Shown here in pieces: positions 49,373 through 58,508 of a DNA stretch of 64,000 nucleotides (positions within the stretch are counted from its first letter, which is position 1; every line of letters begins with the position of its first letter). A program made the position numbers and the translations under genes. Location of the stretch: NCBI GenBank assembly GCA_963825615.1, contig CAWGTV010000001.1, positions 496,001 to 560,000 on the forward strand, read 5' to 3'. The DNA comes from JAHEDT01 sp963825615. Its GTDB lineage: Bacteria; Desulfobacterota; Desulfuromonadia; Desulfuromonadales; BM103. Under the pieces are notes generated by a model. That model worked only from the letters and a program-made list of their open reading frames with translations. It searched no databases and was not told the DNA's origin.

Positions 49373-50507
49373 TCACGACCTCTGCGATGACGTTGCCGGG
49401 GCCAGAACCCGTTGCAGGATTTTCCCGCCCAGCCACGCCCCGGGTAGCAACCCGCCAACAAAGAGCAGGCTCTGCATGGTCAGTTGCGGCACGCCTCCCC
49501 ACAGGTGCCAGACGTTGCACCCAGGGGACATACGCGAACCGAGCGCCATGATGATTCCGCCTGCAAAGGCCATGGACCCCTGGTTGAAAGGCACCTTCCA
49601 GACGACCCTGAATTCATCGAGCAGCTGTGCCGACAACCAGGACCCGCCGATAATGCCTAGAATCAGTGGTAGTTGCAGGATCGCCACGACATCGAAATTC
49701 GGCCCGGCTCCGCCGCTGCGCAATATACCGTCAAGGGGTAGGGTATACTGCACCGGTGTCGCTGTAAAATAAGGCAGAGTAGCCAGGTGCCCGGGGACAA
49801 GCCAAGACTCCAGCAGTGCAGCACCCTTGGCATAACTCGTCGTCACCCCCATGGGGATGCCACACAGCAGCACCGTCAGGACTCCCAGCACGGCAAGACC
49901 AGTGGCCGTGATCCACAGGGGGATGAACCCCTCCGCGGCATTCCGGTCGACCCAGAGCCCGTCCCGACGCCATCGCCAACAGCAGAGACCGCCGACAGCG
50001 GCCCCGGTCAAAACCAGCACAGTCGACGATCCGCCGAACAGTTGCGGCACGGTCACGGCACTGGTTGGAAAAGCTGTCAGCCTGAGCAGCGACAGCCACC
50101 AGCTGTGAATTTCCGCATAGAGGGCACTCCCGACCAGCAAGCCGAGTAAAAGCGATCAGCGCCAAAAGGTTGCCTGCACCCATCTTGTAAAGCACCCCAA
50201 CGACACAACCGCCGGCCATCACCATGCCCAATCCAAACACCACGCCGCCGACGATATTGACCCCAGCAGGAGGAGCGAACCATGGAAACGGATATACAGG
50301 GAGCAGATCGGCGATGCGGCAAAGTTCGAAGAGCAAGGCGCTCAGGCTGGCAAGGAGAACGAGTGGCCGAATCAGCCGATAGCTTCTGAATAGAAAAACA
50401 TCACGGAACGCACCGGCCATGCAAAAGTCGGAACGGTGCATCAGAAATCCGACCGCCATACCGATCATCATCAGCCCTGACATTACGACCCAGACGGAAA
50501 ACCCCAT
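49373..50507 (-). CDS. YeeE/YedE-type membrane transporter (thiosulfate uptake family), one frameshift
   Basis: This polytopic membrane protein of about 378 aa contains two DUF395-type halves. Three hallmark cysteine motifs of the YeeE/TsuA thiosulfate channel family are present: RSDFCMAGAFRDV, AGGCVVGVLYKMGAG and MSPGCNVWHLWGG. ATG 50507 has GGAG 8 nt upstream. One shift near 50150 divides the halves; length is 1 mod 3. With the adjacent TusA-like gene it forms a thiosulfate (or related sulfur/selenium species) import module. Confidence 0.85.
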
Positions 50508-50821
50508 GCATGCAACTCCTGTCACGGGGAATATTAACCCATCCCGATTAAATTTCACAAACAAAATTCCGTTGCAACATGGCATTGCCACGTTTTTTAT
50601 GTGGATTTAATACAAAGCAGCTTTTGACGGTAGTTTCTTAATTTTAAGGAATAAAGACCGTGGTTCACCTGGCGAGGGCATTTTTGAAAAGGCCCGGTCT
50701 GGGGAGGGTAAAAACGGTCCGTTGTCACAACAATCCCATCAACAGCGAGCGCGTCAATTGCTCAAGTCGGAGGACAGTCGAGAAAAGGGCGTTTAAGTTG
50801 CTTGGCGAACGGCGGCGCGGT
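50508..50821. other. Intergenic region, 314 bp
   Basis: This lies between the M20 peptidase stop and the YeeE-like start, both on the minus strand, so it should hold the YeeE-unit promoter. The part near 50575-50660 is AT-rich. I see no clear coding frame, hairpin or promoter pair. Confidence 0.5.
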
Positions 50822-51958
50822 TCAAGCCTGACGGATGATTTCGACCAACAGTTCCGAGACATGCACCATGTCGGCAACCGCAACCGACTCGTCGTGGGTA
50901 TGGACACCTTCCATGCCGGTCGCCAGAATAATCATTTCGATGCCGTGAGCATTGAAGATATTGGCATCACTGCCGCCACCACCTAAACGCACGCTGAGTT
51001 CGTGGCCCACTGCCGCAGCAGCGCTTCTGGCCAGCGTCACGATCGGCGCATCTTCGGCAACGGCCATGCTCGTGAAATCGGTCCGCACCTCGGCGTTGAT
51101 GACCGGACGCACCCTTCTGCCATCGATCTCCCGGGCCATGCTGTCGGCAGCCTCTTCGAAGCAGGCGAGCATGTGTTCGGTCTGTCTCTGGAGCTTGTTC
51201 GGGTCATGGCTGCGGGCTTCACCTTCCAGCACCACTCTCTGGGGGACGATATTCGTCGCCACCCCGCCTTCAATGCGACCGAAATTGGCCGTGGTCTCGT
51301 CATCGATACGGCCGAGTTGCATGCGACAGAGAGCGATGGCGGCCGTCTGAATCGCCGAAAGCCCCAGTTCAGGGGCGAGCCCGGCATGTGCGGCAAGGCC
51401 GGTAATCTCCACTTTCATGCGGTTGGCTCCCGGTGCCTTGAGCACCATCTGGTCAACCCCCTTGGTATCGAGGGCAAAACCCCTGCGGGCCTTGAGCAGA
51501 CCGTAATCAAGATGCTTCGCTCCGACCAGGCCGATCTCTTCAGCGATGGCAACGACGACCTCGATCGGGCCGTGGGCAATCCCCTGTTCGCGGGTCACTT
51601 CCAAGGCCTCGATCAGTTCGGCGATACCGGCCTTGTCATCGGCACCGAGCACCGTATTTCCGGCGCTGTAGAACACGCCATCGCGCAAAACCGGCTCGAC
51701 CTGACCACCCGGCTCGACCGTATCCATGTGCACCGAGAACAGCAGCGGTTCCGACTCCTTGCCCGTCCCGGGGAAGTTCGCAATCAGGTTGCCGACTTCA
51801 CCACCGGTCGTGGCTGCCGCGTTATCGAAACAGACCTGGCCGCCAAGACGCTGCAGACGCTCTTCCAGGTAGCGGGCGATAGCGCTCTCTTTCAACGGCG
51901 GGCTGTTGATGGCCGCCAGTCGGGCAAATTCATCGGTCAGACGCTGCCGGTTGATCAT
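50822..51958 (-). CDS. M20-family metallopeptidase (peptidase T-like)
   Basis: The 378-aa cytosolic aminopeptidase-type protein has zinc-ligand motifs SVHMDTVEPGG, VLGADDKAGIAE and AIAEEIGLVGAKHLD, a dimerisation lid domain starting KVEITGLAAHAGL, and C-terminal GGGSDANIFNAHG and GVHTHDE. The pattern is that of PepT-like/M20 tripeptidases widespread in deltaproteobacteria and clostridia. ATG 51958 (MINRQRLTDEF) is preferred to the frame's first ATG at 51982, with GGAG upstream. Confidence 0.9.
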   Translation of the reverse strand: MINRQRLTDEFARLAAINSPPLKESAIARYLEERLQRLGGQVCFDNAAATTGGEVGNLIANFPGTGKESEPLLFSVHMDTVEPGGQVEPVLRDGVFYSAGNTVLGADDKAGIAELIEALEVTREQGIAHGPIEVVVAIAEEIGLVGAKHLDYGLLKARRGFALDTKGVDQMVLKAPGANRMKVEITGLAAHAGLAPELGLSAIQTAAIALCRMQLGRIDDETTANFGRIEGGVATNIVPQRVVLEGEARSHDPNKLQRQTEHMLACFEEAADSMAREIDGRRVRPVINAEVRTDFTSMAVAEDAPIVTLARSAAAAVGHELSVRLGGGGSDANIFNAHGIEMIILATGMEGVHTHDESVAVADMVHVSELLVEIIRQA

Positions 51959-52246
51959 GGGACACTCCTCTATGCGTTGCATACATCAAGTTAGCTGTTA
52001 ATCCGCAACACCGTCTTTATAGCCACCGGATTGCCGACGTAGTCTATCATCACTTTCCCTGACAAGTAAAACCGTTGAACGGCTGATGCGAACCGGTTTA
52101 AACTGTCAATAAGCGTACACAGACTTATGGACAAATCAATGACGACCCTGCTAGTATAAATAAATTTTGTTTTACGCGAAGTTAATGCATTCTCCCGCTA
52201 GGAAGAACTCCCTTGGATTTCGATTTTCAACCCCCAAACATGTTCC

Positions 52247-53566
52247 ATGGCCAGTCAACGCCGGAAGACCCCGCGCTTGCGTATCTGGCTGCTTCTGCTC
52301 CTCGGCGTTCTGCTGCTGCTGCCGCTTTTCCTGCGCCCGACAGTTACCAGCACCGAAGCAAATATGACCGCACCGGCGACCCCGCAGCCACCGCCGGTCC
52401 CGGAAATCCGCAAGGAAATCATCCAGGGAACCATCGCCCAGGGGGATACGGCATCAGCCCTGCTGGGGGCCTTCTTCTCGGCCGCCGAAATCCACGAACT
52501 GGGCCAGCAGTGCAAACCGGTCTTTCCCCTCTCCAAGCTCAGCGCCGGACAACCTTACCGTCTCTGCCTGAGCGATGACAGCTTCGAGCGCTTCGAGTAC
52601 GATATCGACCGTGATGAGCAGCTGATCATTTCCCGCGAGGCGGATAATTTCACCATCGAGAAGGTGCCGATCCCCTACACCACTGAAACCGTGCGCGTCC
52701 GGGGAACGATCGAAAGCAGCCTGTTCGAAGCGGTCACCAATACCGGCGAAAGCGATGTTCTGGCCATGAACCTTGCAGACATCTTTGCCTGGGATATCGA
52801 CTTCATCCTCGACATCCGCCAGGGCGATTCCTTCCAGGCGCTGGTGGAAAAACGCTACCGTGAAGGGCAGCCGGCCGGGTACGGTCGCATCCTGGCCGCC
52901 GAGTTCACCAACCAGGGCACCACTTTCCAGGCGTTTTTGTACCAGGACGGTGACCGCCGCGCCGACTATTACGATGCCTCCGGCCAGAGCCTGCGCAAGG
53001 CGTTTCTCAAGGCGCCGCTCTCCTTCTCGCGCATTTCCTCAGGCTTCACCATGCACCGCTTTCACCCGATCACCAAGACCTGGAAAGCCCATCCAGCCAT
53101 CGATTACGCCGCACCTCCCGGTACTCCGATCAAAAGTGTCGGTGACGGTGTCATCATCAAAAAGGGCTACACGCGCGGCAACGGCAATTACGTCAAGATC
53201 CGTCACAACAGCAGCTACGAAACCATGTACCTGCACATGAAGGGCTTTGCCAAAGGGATCGGTCAGGGCAAGCGGGTGTCCCAGGGACAGACGATCGGGT
53301 ACGTCGGCAGCACCGGTCTGGCCACCGGCCCGCACCTGTGCTTCCGAATGTTCAAAAACGGGGCCCCGGTCAATCCGGGACAGGTCAAGGCAGCAGCAGC
53401 CCAACCGGTCACCAAGGCCAACATGGCAGATTTCAACACTGTGGCCGCAAAACCTTCAGGACCTCTTGACCGACCAGACGAAAACCCGAACCGCAAGCGC
53501 ACAACCGGCAGGCAACAGCTCACCACAATAACAACTGCAGAGAATAGATCATGGCCATCAGACTAG
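52247..53566 (+). CDS. Membrane-anchored M23-family peptidase with a His-to-Cys motif change
   Basis: The 439-aa protein has an N-terminal TM helix (IWLLLLLGVLLLLPLFL), a Pro-rich linker, an OapA/LysM-like region (GTIAQGDTASALLGAFFS) and a C-terminal LytM domain (MHRFHPITKTWKAHPAIDYA, then MYLHMKGF and STGLATGPHLCFRMF). The first zinc His and Asp are present, but the usual HxH reads HLC. The first His of that motif and the M-HLHM block remain. A Cys here occurs in some M23 subgroups as I recall, so activity is uncertain. The tail after residue 390 is low complexity. Its end overlaps the next gene by 16 bp. Confidence 0.85.
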   Translation: MASQRRKTPRLRIWLLLLLGVLLLLPLFLRPTVTSTEANMTAPATPQPPPVPEIRKEIIQGTIAQGDTASALLGAFFSAAEIHELGQQCKPVFPLSKLSAGQPYRLCLSDDSFERFEYDIDRDEQLIISREADNFTIEKVPIPYTTETVRVRGTIESSLFEAVTNTGESDVLAMNLADIFAWDIDFILDIRQGDSFQALVEKRYREGQPAGYGRILAAEFTNQGTTFQAFLYQDGDRRADYYDASGQSLRKAFLKAPLSFSRISSGFTMHRFHPITKTWKAHPAIDYAAPPGTPIKSVGDGVIIKKGYTRGNGNYVKIRHNSSYETMYLHMKGFAKGIGQGKRVSQGQTIGYVGSTGLATGPHLCFRMFKNGAPVNPGQVKAAAAQPVTKANMADFNTVAAKPSGPLDRPDENPNRKRTTGRQQLTTITTAENRSWPSD

Positions 53567-54711
53567 GTGAATTGCTGATCAAGAAGAACTTGCTGACCCA
53601 GGCACAGCTCGAAGAGGCCCTGCAGGCCCAGGTCATATTCGGCGGAAAACTCGGCACTGTTCTCATCGAAATGGGGCTGATCAGCGAGAACACGCTGGCT
53701 GAAATCCTGACGCAACTCCTCTCCATCCCCTGTGCAAAACCGGGCGATTTGCAGAAAATCCCCGAGGATGTCATCAGCATCATCAGCCCGGAGCTGGCAG
53801 AAGAACATAAGGTCATTCCGGTTGCGGTCAGCGGCAAGAAGCTGACCCTGGCCATGGCCGAACCCCACAATCTGAAATCGATCGATGAAATCTCCTTCCG
53901 CACCGGCTATATCGTAAGACCGATCCTGGCTCTGGAAGTCCGCCTGGTGCTTGCCCTGGAAAAGTATTACGGCATCAAACGCACCATGCGCTATATCGCA
54001 CCACCCAATCAGGTTCGCGAGGAGCAAAACCCGCTGCACGTCTTCCATACGCCGGACGGTCCAATTGCAGTCCCCGAATCGACGGAAGATCTGGGCGTGC
54101 CCGGCTCTGAATTTATCTACCAGAAGCATGAAGGGAAAGAGTCCGAAGCCGCGGAGCAAAAAGAGGTTGAAGTCATCGAGGAACTTGATGACGACGATTT
54201 GATCGAGGATCTCGAAGAGGAAGAGATCACCCTGGCGACCACGGCCGAGGCCCTGATCAGGATTACCGACCGCAACGATGTCGCCGACGCCGTCATCGCC
54301 TATCTCGGTGCGCATTACGCCCGGGCCGCCCTGTTCATGGTGGTCGCCGGGCAGGTCACCGGCTGGCGTTCTGTAAAAAGCGGCCAGCCGATCCCTGGAT
54401 TCGACCAGTTACAGCTGCCGCTCTCCGAACCGTCCGTATTGAAAACCGCAGTGGAGAGCAACAGCTTTTTCCTCGGCCCGGTGCCGCAGAGCGGCGCCAA
54501 CCTCGCCCTGACGACAGTCCTGGGCAAACCGGCGCCCAAAACGGCCCTGCTCCTGCCCATGAGCATGCTCGGGCGCGTGGTCGGCCTGATCTACGTTGAT
54601 GACGCCAAAGCGGACCTCTCGCAAGCGTGGTCGATGTGCAGCAAGCTCGCCAGCAAGGCCTTGATGGCCTTCGAGATCCTCATCCTGCACAACAAGATTC
54701 TCAGGCGTTGA
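53551..54711 (+). CDS. GspE-N (MshEN)-domain protein lacking the ATPase
   Basis: The 386-aa protein has residues 1-150 equivalent to the GspE/PilB N-terminal domain: RLGELLIKKNLLTQAQLEEAL, then ILTQLLSIPCAKP and VIPVAVSGKKLTLAMAEPH. A linker rich in Glu/Asp follows at about 195-230 (EELDDDDLIEDLEEEE). The C-terminal half may be GAF-like (FMVVAGQVTGWRSV, then LLLPMSMLGRVVGLIYVDD). There is no Walker motif. MshEN domains can bind cyclic di-GMP, so a regulatory role is plausible. Neighbours are an M23 peptidase and an ACP phosphodiesterase, not a secretion cluster. Confidence 0.75.
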   Translation: MAIRLGELLIKKNLLTQAQLEEALQAQVIFGGKLGTVLIEMGLISENTLAEILTQLLSIPCAKPGDLQKIPEDVISIISPELAEEHKVIPVAVSGKKLTLAMAEPHNLKSIDEISFRTGYIVRPILALEVRLVLALEKYYGIKRTMRYIAPPNQVREEQNPLHVFHTPDGPIAVPESTEDLGVPGSEFIYQKHEGKESEAAEQKEVEVIEELDDDDLIEDLEEEEITLATTAEALIRITDRNDVADAVIAYLGAHYARAALFMVVAGQVTGWRSVKSGQPIPGFDQLQLPLSEPSVLKTAVESNSFFLGPVPQSGANLALTTVLGKPAPKTALLLPMSMLGRVVGLIYVDDAKADLSQAWSMCSKLASKALMAFEILILHNKILRR

Positions 54712-55293
54712 ATTACCTGGTCCACCTCTACCTGGCCGGTGCAGACCCCGAGCTGCAACTTGGCGGCCTGATGGGTGACTTCGTCAAGGGGCCCATCTCT
54801 GTCGGACTACCCGGAGAAACTGGCCCTCGGCCTGCACCTGCACCGTCGCATCGACAGCCTCGCCCAAAACAGTCCACACACCAGGCAAAGTCGGCACAGA
54901 CTCCACCCGAAATTCGGCCACGGCCGCGGCATCATCATCGACATCTTCTACGACCATTTTCTCGCCTCTGCCTGGGAAGACTTTTCACCGGAGCCGCTGG
55001 CAAACTATGCTGCTGGAGTTTATCAATTGCTGCGGGTCAACCATGAACAGCTACCGCCGGGCCTGCAGCGTGTCGCACCGCACATGATCGAGCACAACTG
55101 GCTGGTTTCGTATCAACACCGGGAAGTCGTCGGCAAGGCACTGCAGCGGATCGCACAGCGCCTGAGCAGGCCCCTACCGCTCGCCGAAGGCATCCATGAT
55201 CTGACTGCCCATGAAGAGTCCTTCCGCAAGGATTTCAAATACTTCATGAGCGAAGCAACCGATTTTGTGCAGCAGGAGATGAAAAAGATATAG
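54708..55293 (+). CDS. Acyl carrier protein phosphodiesterase-like protein, one frameshift
   Basis: The product is about 194 aa: LNYLVHLYLAGADPELQLGG, then GDFVKG, and after the shift SDYPEKLALGLHLHRRID. Family residues follow: GRGIIIDIFYDHFLA and MIEHNWLVSYQ. AcpH-type enzymes remove 4'-phosphopantetheine from ACP and belong to an HD-like metal-dependent fold. It probably starts at TTG 54708, overlapping the stop of the preceding gene. One shift near 54790 fits one extra C; length is 1 mod 3. Confidence 0.82.
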
Positions 55294-55294
55294 G

Positions 55295-55361
55295 GGTCAG
55301 GTCTACACATTTCACTTTTTTTGCATAGAATGCATTTTTTGTGAAATGTGTAGACCTGACC
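55295..55361. repeat. 67-bp palindromic element with perfect 21-bp arms (REP/RAYT-like)
   Basis: Arms 55295-55315 and 55341-55361 are exact inverted copies, beginning GGTCAGGTCTACAC, with a T-rich 25-nt centre that contains a small TGCAT/ATGCA repeat. It fills the 69-bp gap between two convergent genes and could fold as a bidirectional terminator. The 12-mer GGGGTCAGGTCT at its left edge also occurs at 13686-13697. The look is that of REP elements mobilised by RAYT transposases; that identity is inference. Confidence 0.65.
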
Positions 55362-55362
55362 T

Positions 55363-56193
55363 CTAGTGCTGAAGGGTTTCCAGAGACTTGCCGAGTTTTA
55401 TCAGGTGATGCCGTTCCTCGCTGGCCATGATTTCGAAAAGACGCTGGCTGTCGGGGTCCTTGCTGTTGCGCTGCAGGTGGAGATAGTGGTCGTAGGCGTT
55501 GAGTTCGAGGGCCATGGCGAAATCGAGAATTCTGCTGGGAGGGTTAAGCTCCGCCCAGGCAAGGGCTTCACTCAAGTGCAGTCCCCCTTCCATGACTTCG
55601 TTGCCAGAGCGCACAGCTGAAAAAGTCTCGCCGGCAGTGCGCCCGGCAAGCGCCTCCCAGAGAGCTTGCAGGGTTGCCTTGTGGTGGCTCTCCGCCGCGG
55701 CCAGTTCGGCAAACAAAGCTGCGACCTGAGGATTTTCGATGGTGTCGGCCATCTCCTCGTAGAACTGGCGCGTGGTTTCTTCGACCTGCCATGCAAGCAA
55801 GGCTTGCTCCTGGGCGCTGCCGGCCTCAGCCAGAGGGGCGGTGAGCTGCCCCGGCAGACCGTCAGCCGTTCCATAAAGCCAGGCATGCAGCCCCCCCTGG
55901 AGAACGTGAACATCCCGGATTCCAGCTTTGACAAGGACCTGCGCCGCCGCGCGGCTGAGTGAGCCATGAGAGCAGTAGACAATCGTGGTCTTTGCGGCAT
56001 CAAGCTCAACCAGCCTACGGGGAAGATCGTCAGCAGGGATCCAGAGAGCGCCGGGCAGATGCTCGGCTCCATACTCCTGCAGTTGGCGGACATCGATCAG
56101 CTGGTAGTCTTCTGGGTGATGCTGCGTAAAATATCCACGCAGTTCATCGACAGACCATTCTACTGTTTCTCTGAACAGCTCGGCATAACTCAT
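55363..56193 (-). CDS. Rhodanese-rubrerythrin (ferritin-like) fusion protein
   Basis: The 276-aa protein has residues about 15-110 as a rhodanese domain with the active Cys in VYCSHGSLSRAAAQ. Residues about 125-275 are a ferritin-like four-helix bundle with carboxylate/His iron ligands (ETTRQFYEEMAD, ELAAAESHHKATL, MALELNAYDHYL and MASEERHHLIKLG). No rubredoxin domain is present. The fusion suggests a link between sulfur transfer and peroxide or oxygen defence in an anaerobe. It is a single gene, convergent with the ACP phosphodiesterase. Confidence 0.88.
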   Translation of the reverse strand: MSYAELFRETVEWSVDELRGYFTQHHPEDYQLIDVRQLQEYGAEHLPGALWIPADDLPRRLVELDAAKTTIVYCSHGSLSRAAAQVLVKAGIRDVHVLQGGLHAWLYGTADGLPGQLTAPLAEAGSAQEQALLAWQVEETTRQFYEEMADTIENPQVAALFAELAAAESHHKATLQALWEALAGRTAGETFSAVRSGNEVMEGGLHLSEALAWAELNPPSRILDFAMALELNAYDHYLHLQRNSKDPDSQRLFEIMASEERHHLIKLGKSLETLQH

Positions 56194-56275
56194 TGCAATC
56201 CCTCATCTGTTGAGACCATACCGCCAGTTTCATTGCAACTTCTTATGTTGAGAATACTTGCTGCGATCCCGACTG

Positions 56276-56881
56276 TCAACCGGCCATGATCTGACGAAGA
56301 CCGTCAGTGATGAACTGGATCGAGAGTGCGGCGAGGATCACACCGAGCAGGCGACGCAGAATATCATCACCAGTCCGACCGATAACCTGCTTGACGCGGT
56401 TTGCCGAGGAGAGTGCGGCAAAGGTGCACGCATAGATGACGAGCACGGCCGCAACCAGAGCCAGGCTGCTGGACAAGGTCGGCGTCTGGGAAAAGAGCAG
56501 GATCGTCACGGTCAGACACCCCGGGCCGGAGAGGAGTGGAATCGACATGGGAAAGACCGAGATGTCAACCTCCGGGCCACTCGCCCAGCGCCTGCCTGTT
56601 TCCCCCTTGGTGACCATATTGAAGGCGGTAATGAACAGCAGTAGTCCGCCGGATACGCGCAACGCCTCGATGCTGATGCCCAGCTTGTTCAGCAAGGCCT
56701 CACCAAAGAAGGCAAAAACCAGAACAATCGCCGCCGAGATCATGGTCGAACGCATGGCCATCCGCCGTGCGTACCCCCGATCGCAATCGGCCGTTAAGCC
56801 GTGAAAGATCAGCGCAGTCCCGATCGGATCGATGATGACGAAATAGGAGGTGAGGGCGTGGAGAAAAATATCGGATGGCAT
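56276..56881 (-). CDS. MarC-family integral membrane protein
   Basis: This 201-aa polytopic protein has about six TM helices. MarC/UPF0056 marks are YFVIIDPIGTALIFHGL, the loop RMAMRSTMISAAIVLVFAF, LRVSGGLLLFITAFNM and FPMSIPLLSGPG. The biochemical function of the family is not established, and the old antibiotic-resistance name is not supported. It lies alone between the rhodanese-rubrerythrin gene and a radical SAM gene on the same strand. Confidence 0.88.
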   Translation of the reverse strand: MPSDIFLHALTSYFVIIDPIGTALIFHGLTADCDRGYARRMAMRSTMISAAIVLVFAFFGEALLNKLGISIEALRVSGGLLLFITAFNMVTKGETGRRWASGPEVDISVFPMSIPLLSGPGCLTVTILLFSQTPTLSSSLALVAAVLVIYACTFAALSSANRVKQVIGRTGDDILRRLLGVILAALSIQFITDGLRQIMAG

Positions 56882-56944
56882 AAGCGTCTCAATCCTTATC
56901 GTTGCAGAATCCTCAGGGCATTGTAAATCCAGCCGAGACGACGA

Positions 56945-58274
56945 TTACAGCTGAATCGGCCACTCGGATTCAAAACCGGGCGGGAAAAATGTGTCGTGGG
57001 TGCGATTGAAATAGCCGTACTGCAATTGCGGGAAACGCGCCTTGTGGCGTTTGAGCATCTGGAGCATGCCGACCCCCTGCCCCGTCATCCCCAGAGAGGA
57101 CAGGTAGAGCACGGGGTCGAGGCTCAGGTTGCGCATCTGTATCATATCGATGCCGATAGCATCCACCAGGCCGGCAAGGGCCTCGATTTCTTCGGGGCGG
57201 TCACTCACACCGGGGAAAACCAGGTAGTTGAGCATTGTATAGAGCCCGGCAGCCTTGGCCCGCCGCAGCGATTCGACGACGTCGGCAAAACGGTAGCCGC
57301 GCGGGCGATAATAGGCGTTATAAAGTGACTCCTGGGCTGAGTTGAGCGATACGCGGATCGACTCGACCCCGGCAGCCGCCAGCTTGTCGATGGCGTGCAG
57401 GTAGTGATGCATTGCTGTTGAAGTTGATCGTCCCTCGCCCCGTCTGTCGACGCATCTCGCGCACCGCCTCACAGATGACATCGGCCTGGAGAATCGGATC
57501 CCCTTCACACCCCTGGCCGAAGGAGACGATTGCATGCTCCGCTTCCTTGAGATGCGGCACAGCCACCTCGCAGAGCTCCTTGACCGTCGGCACGAAAGTC
57601 AGCCGTTCCTGGCTGGCCGGGCAGCAATCCGACTCCTGCAGGGAGATGCAGCCAATGCACCGGGAGTTGCAGACCGGCGACGTCGGCAGAGGGGCTTCCC
57701 AACGACGGAAGAACAGATTCTTGGCGGCAAAGCAGTGGTAGTCGAGGGCACAGCGGGAGAGCTGCTCGAGCAGGCGATTGGCCGGGTTGGCCAGAATCGC
57801 TTTTCTGACCAGCGGTTCAAGCTTGCGGTCGTCGAAGTGATCCGGCTGCCACTGGGTGTTGCGATCAACCTGGACGGCCGCGGTATAGAAACGTTCTTCC
57901 TCGACACACCAGCCGACCGCCGTATAGGACCAGAGCGGCAGGGTTATCCCTTTACGCTGGTAGTCAGCAGCCGGCAGCAGGGTCCGGGTGAATCCAGGGG
58001 TCAGGAAGGCCGAAACCGCCTGGATTGGCCCACCTCCCCACTGTCTGGGCAAGCGTTCGGTGGTCAGGCGCTGGCCGCTGCGGCGATCGAAGCCGATTGG
58101 CGGTGTCTGCGGAATAGTGAACAGGCGGCTGCCCTCAGGCATGGGAATCATTTCCTCCGCCAGCGGCCGCACGACTTCGGTGCCGTTCATGCCCGCCATC
58201 AGCAGATCCGGATGTTCGAAAACCTCGCCCTGCTCATCGGCGACCACCGCCAGTATGGTTCTGCTCTTTGCCAC
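56945..58274 (-). CDS. Radical SAM protein, one frameshift
   Basis: The product is about 443 aa. An N-terminal about 190-residue domain (EHPDLLMAGMNGTEVVRPL) has no clear match. The radical SAM core has the [4Fe-4S] motif CNSRCIGC (C-x3-C-x2-C) near residue 203, then GQGCEGDPIL and, after the shift, AAAGVESIRVSLNSAQ and YLVFPGVSDRPEEIEAL. The shift near 57410 fits one extra base; length is 1 mod 3. Such stand-alone proteins are common in Geobacter relatives. The substrate is unknown. Confidence 0.82.
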
Positions 58275-58448
58275 TTGCCGCTCCCTTGCACTGGACCTCC
58301 CGTCCCGACGATGTAACGGTTACCGGAGCCTATCACAGGCGGCCCATTGAAAACAATTTCTCCTTGATGTTGCGCTACAGACGCCAGCTAAATGGACGCT
58401 TCTATACTACATTATTTATATGTACTTTATATTTTATTAAAAATTATC

Positions 58449-58477
58449 TTGCAACCGTATTATCTAGATGCTATACA
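58449..58477 (+). promoter_or_regulatory. Sigma-70-type promoter of the secreted rhodanese gene
   Basis: TTGCAA (58449-58454), 17 bp, TATACA (58472-58477), inside an unusually AT-rich 160-bp leader. The start codon follows 31 bp later with TTTAGGAG (58495-58502) as ribosome binding site. Confidence 0.6.
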
Positions 58478-58508
58478 CGATTTAAATAATCAACTTTAGG
58501 AGATGAAC

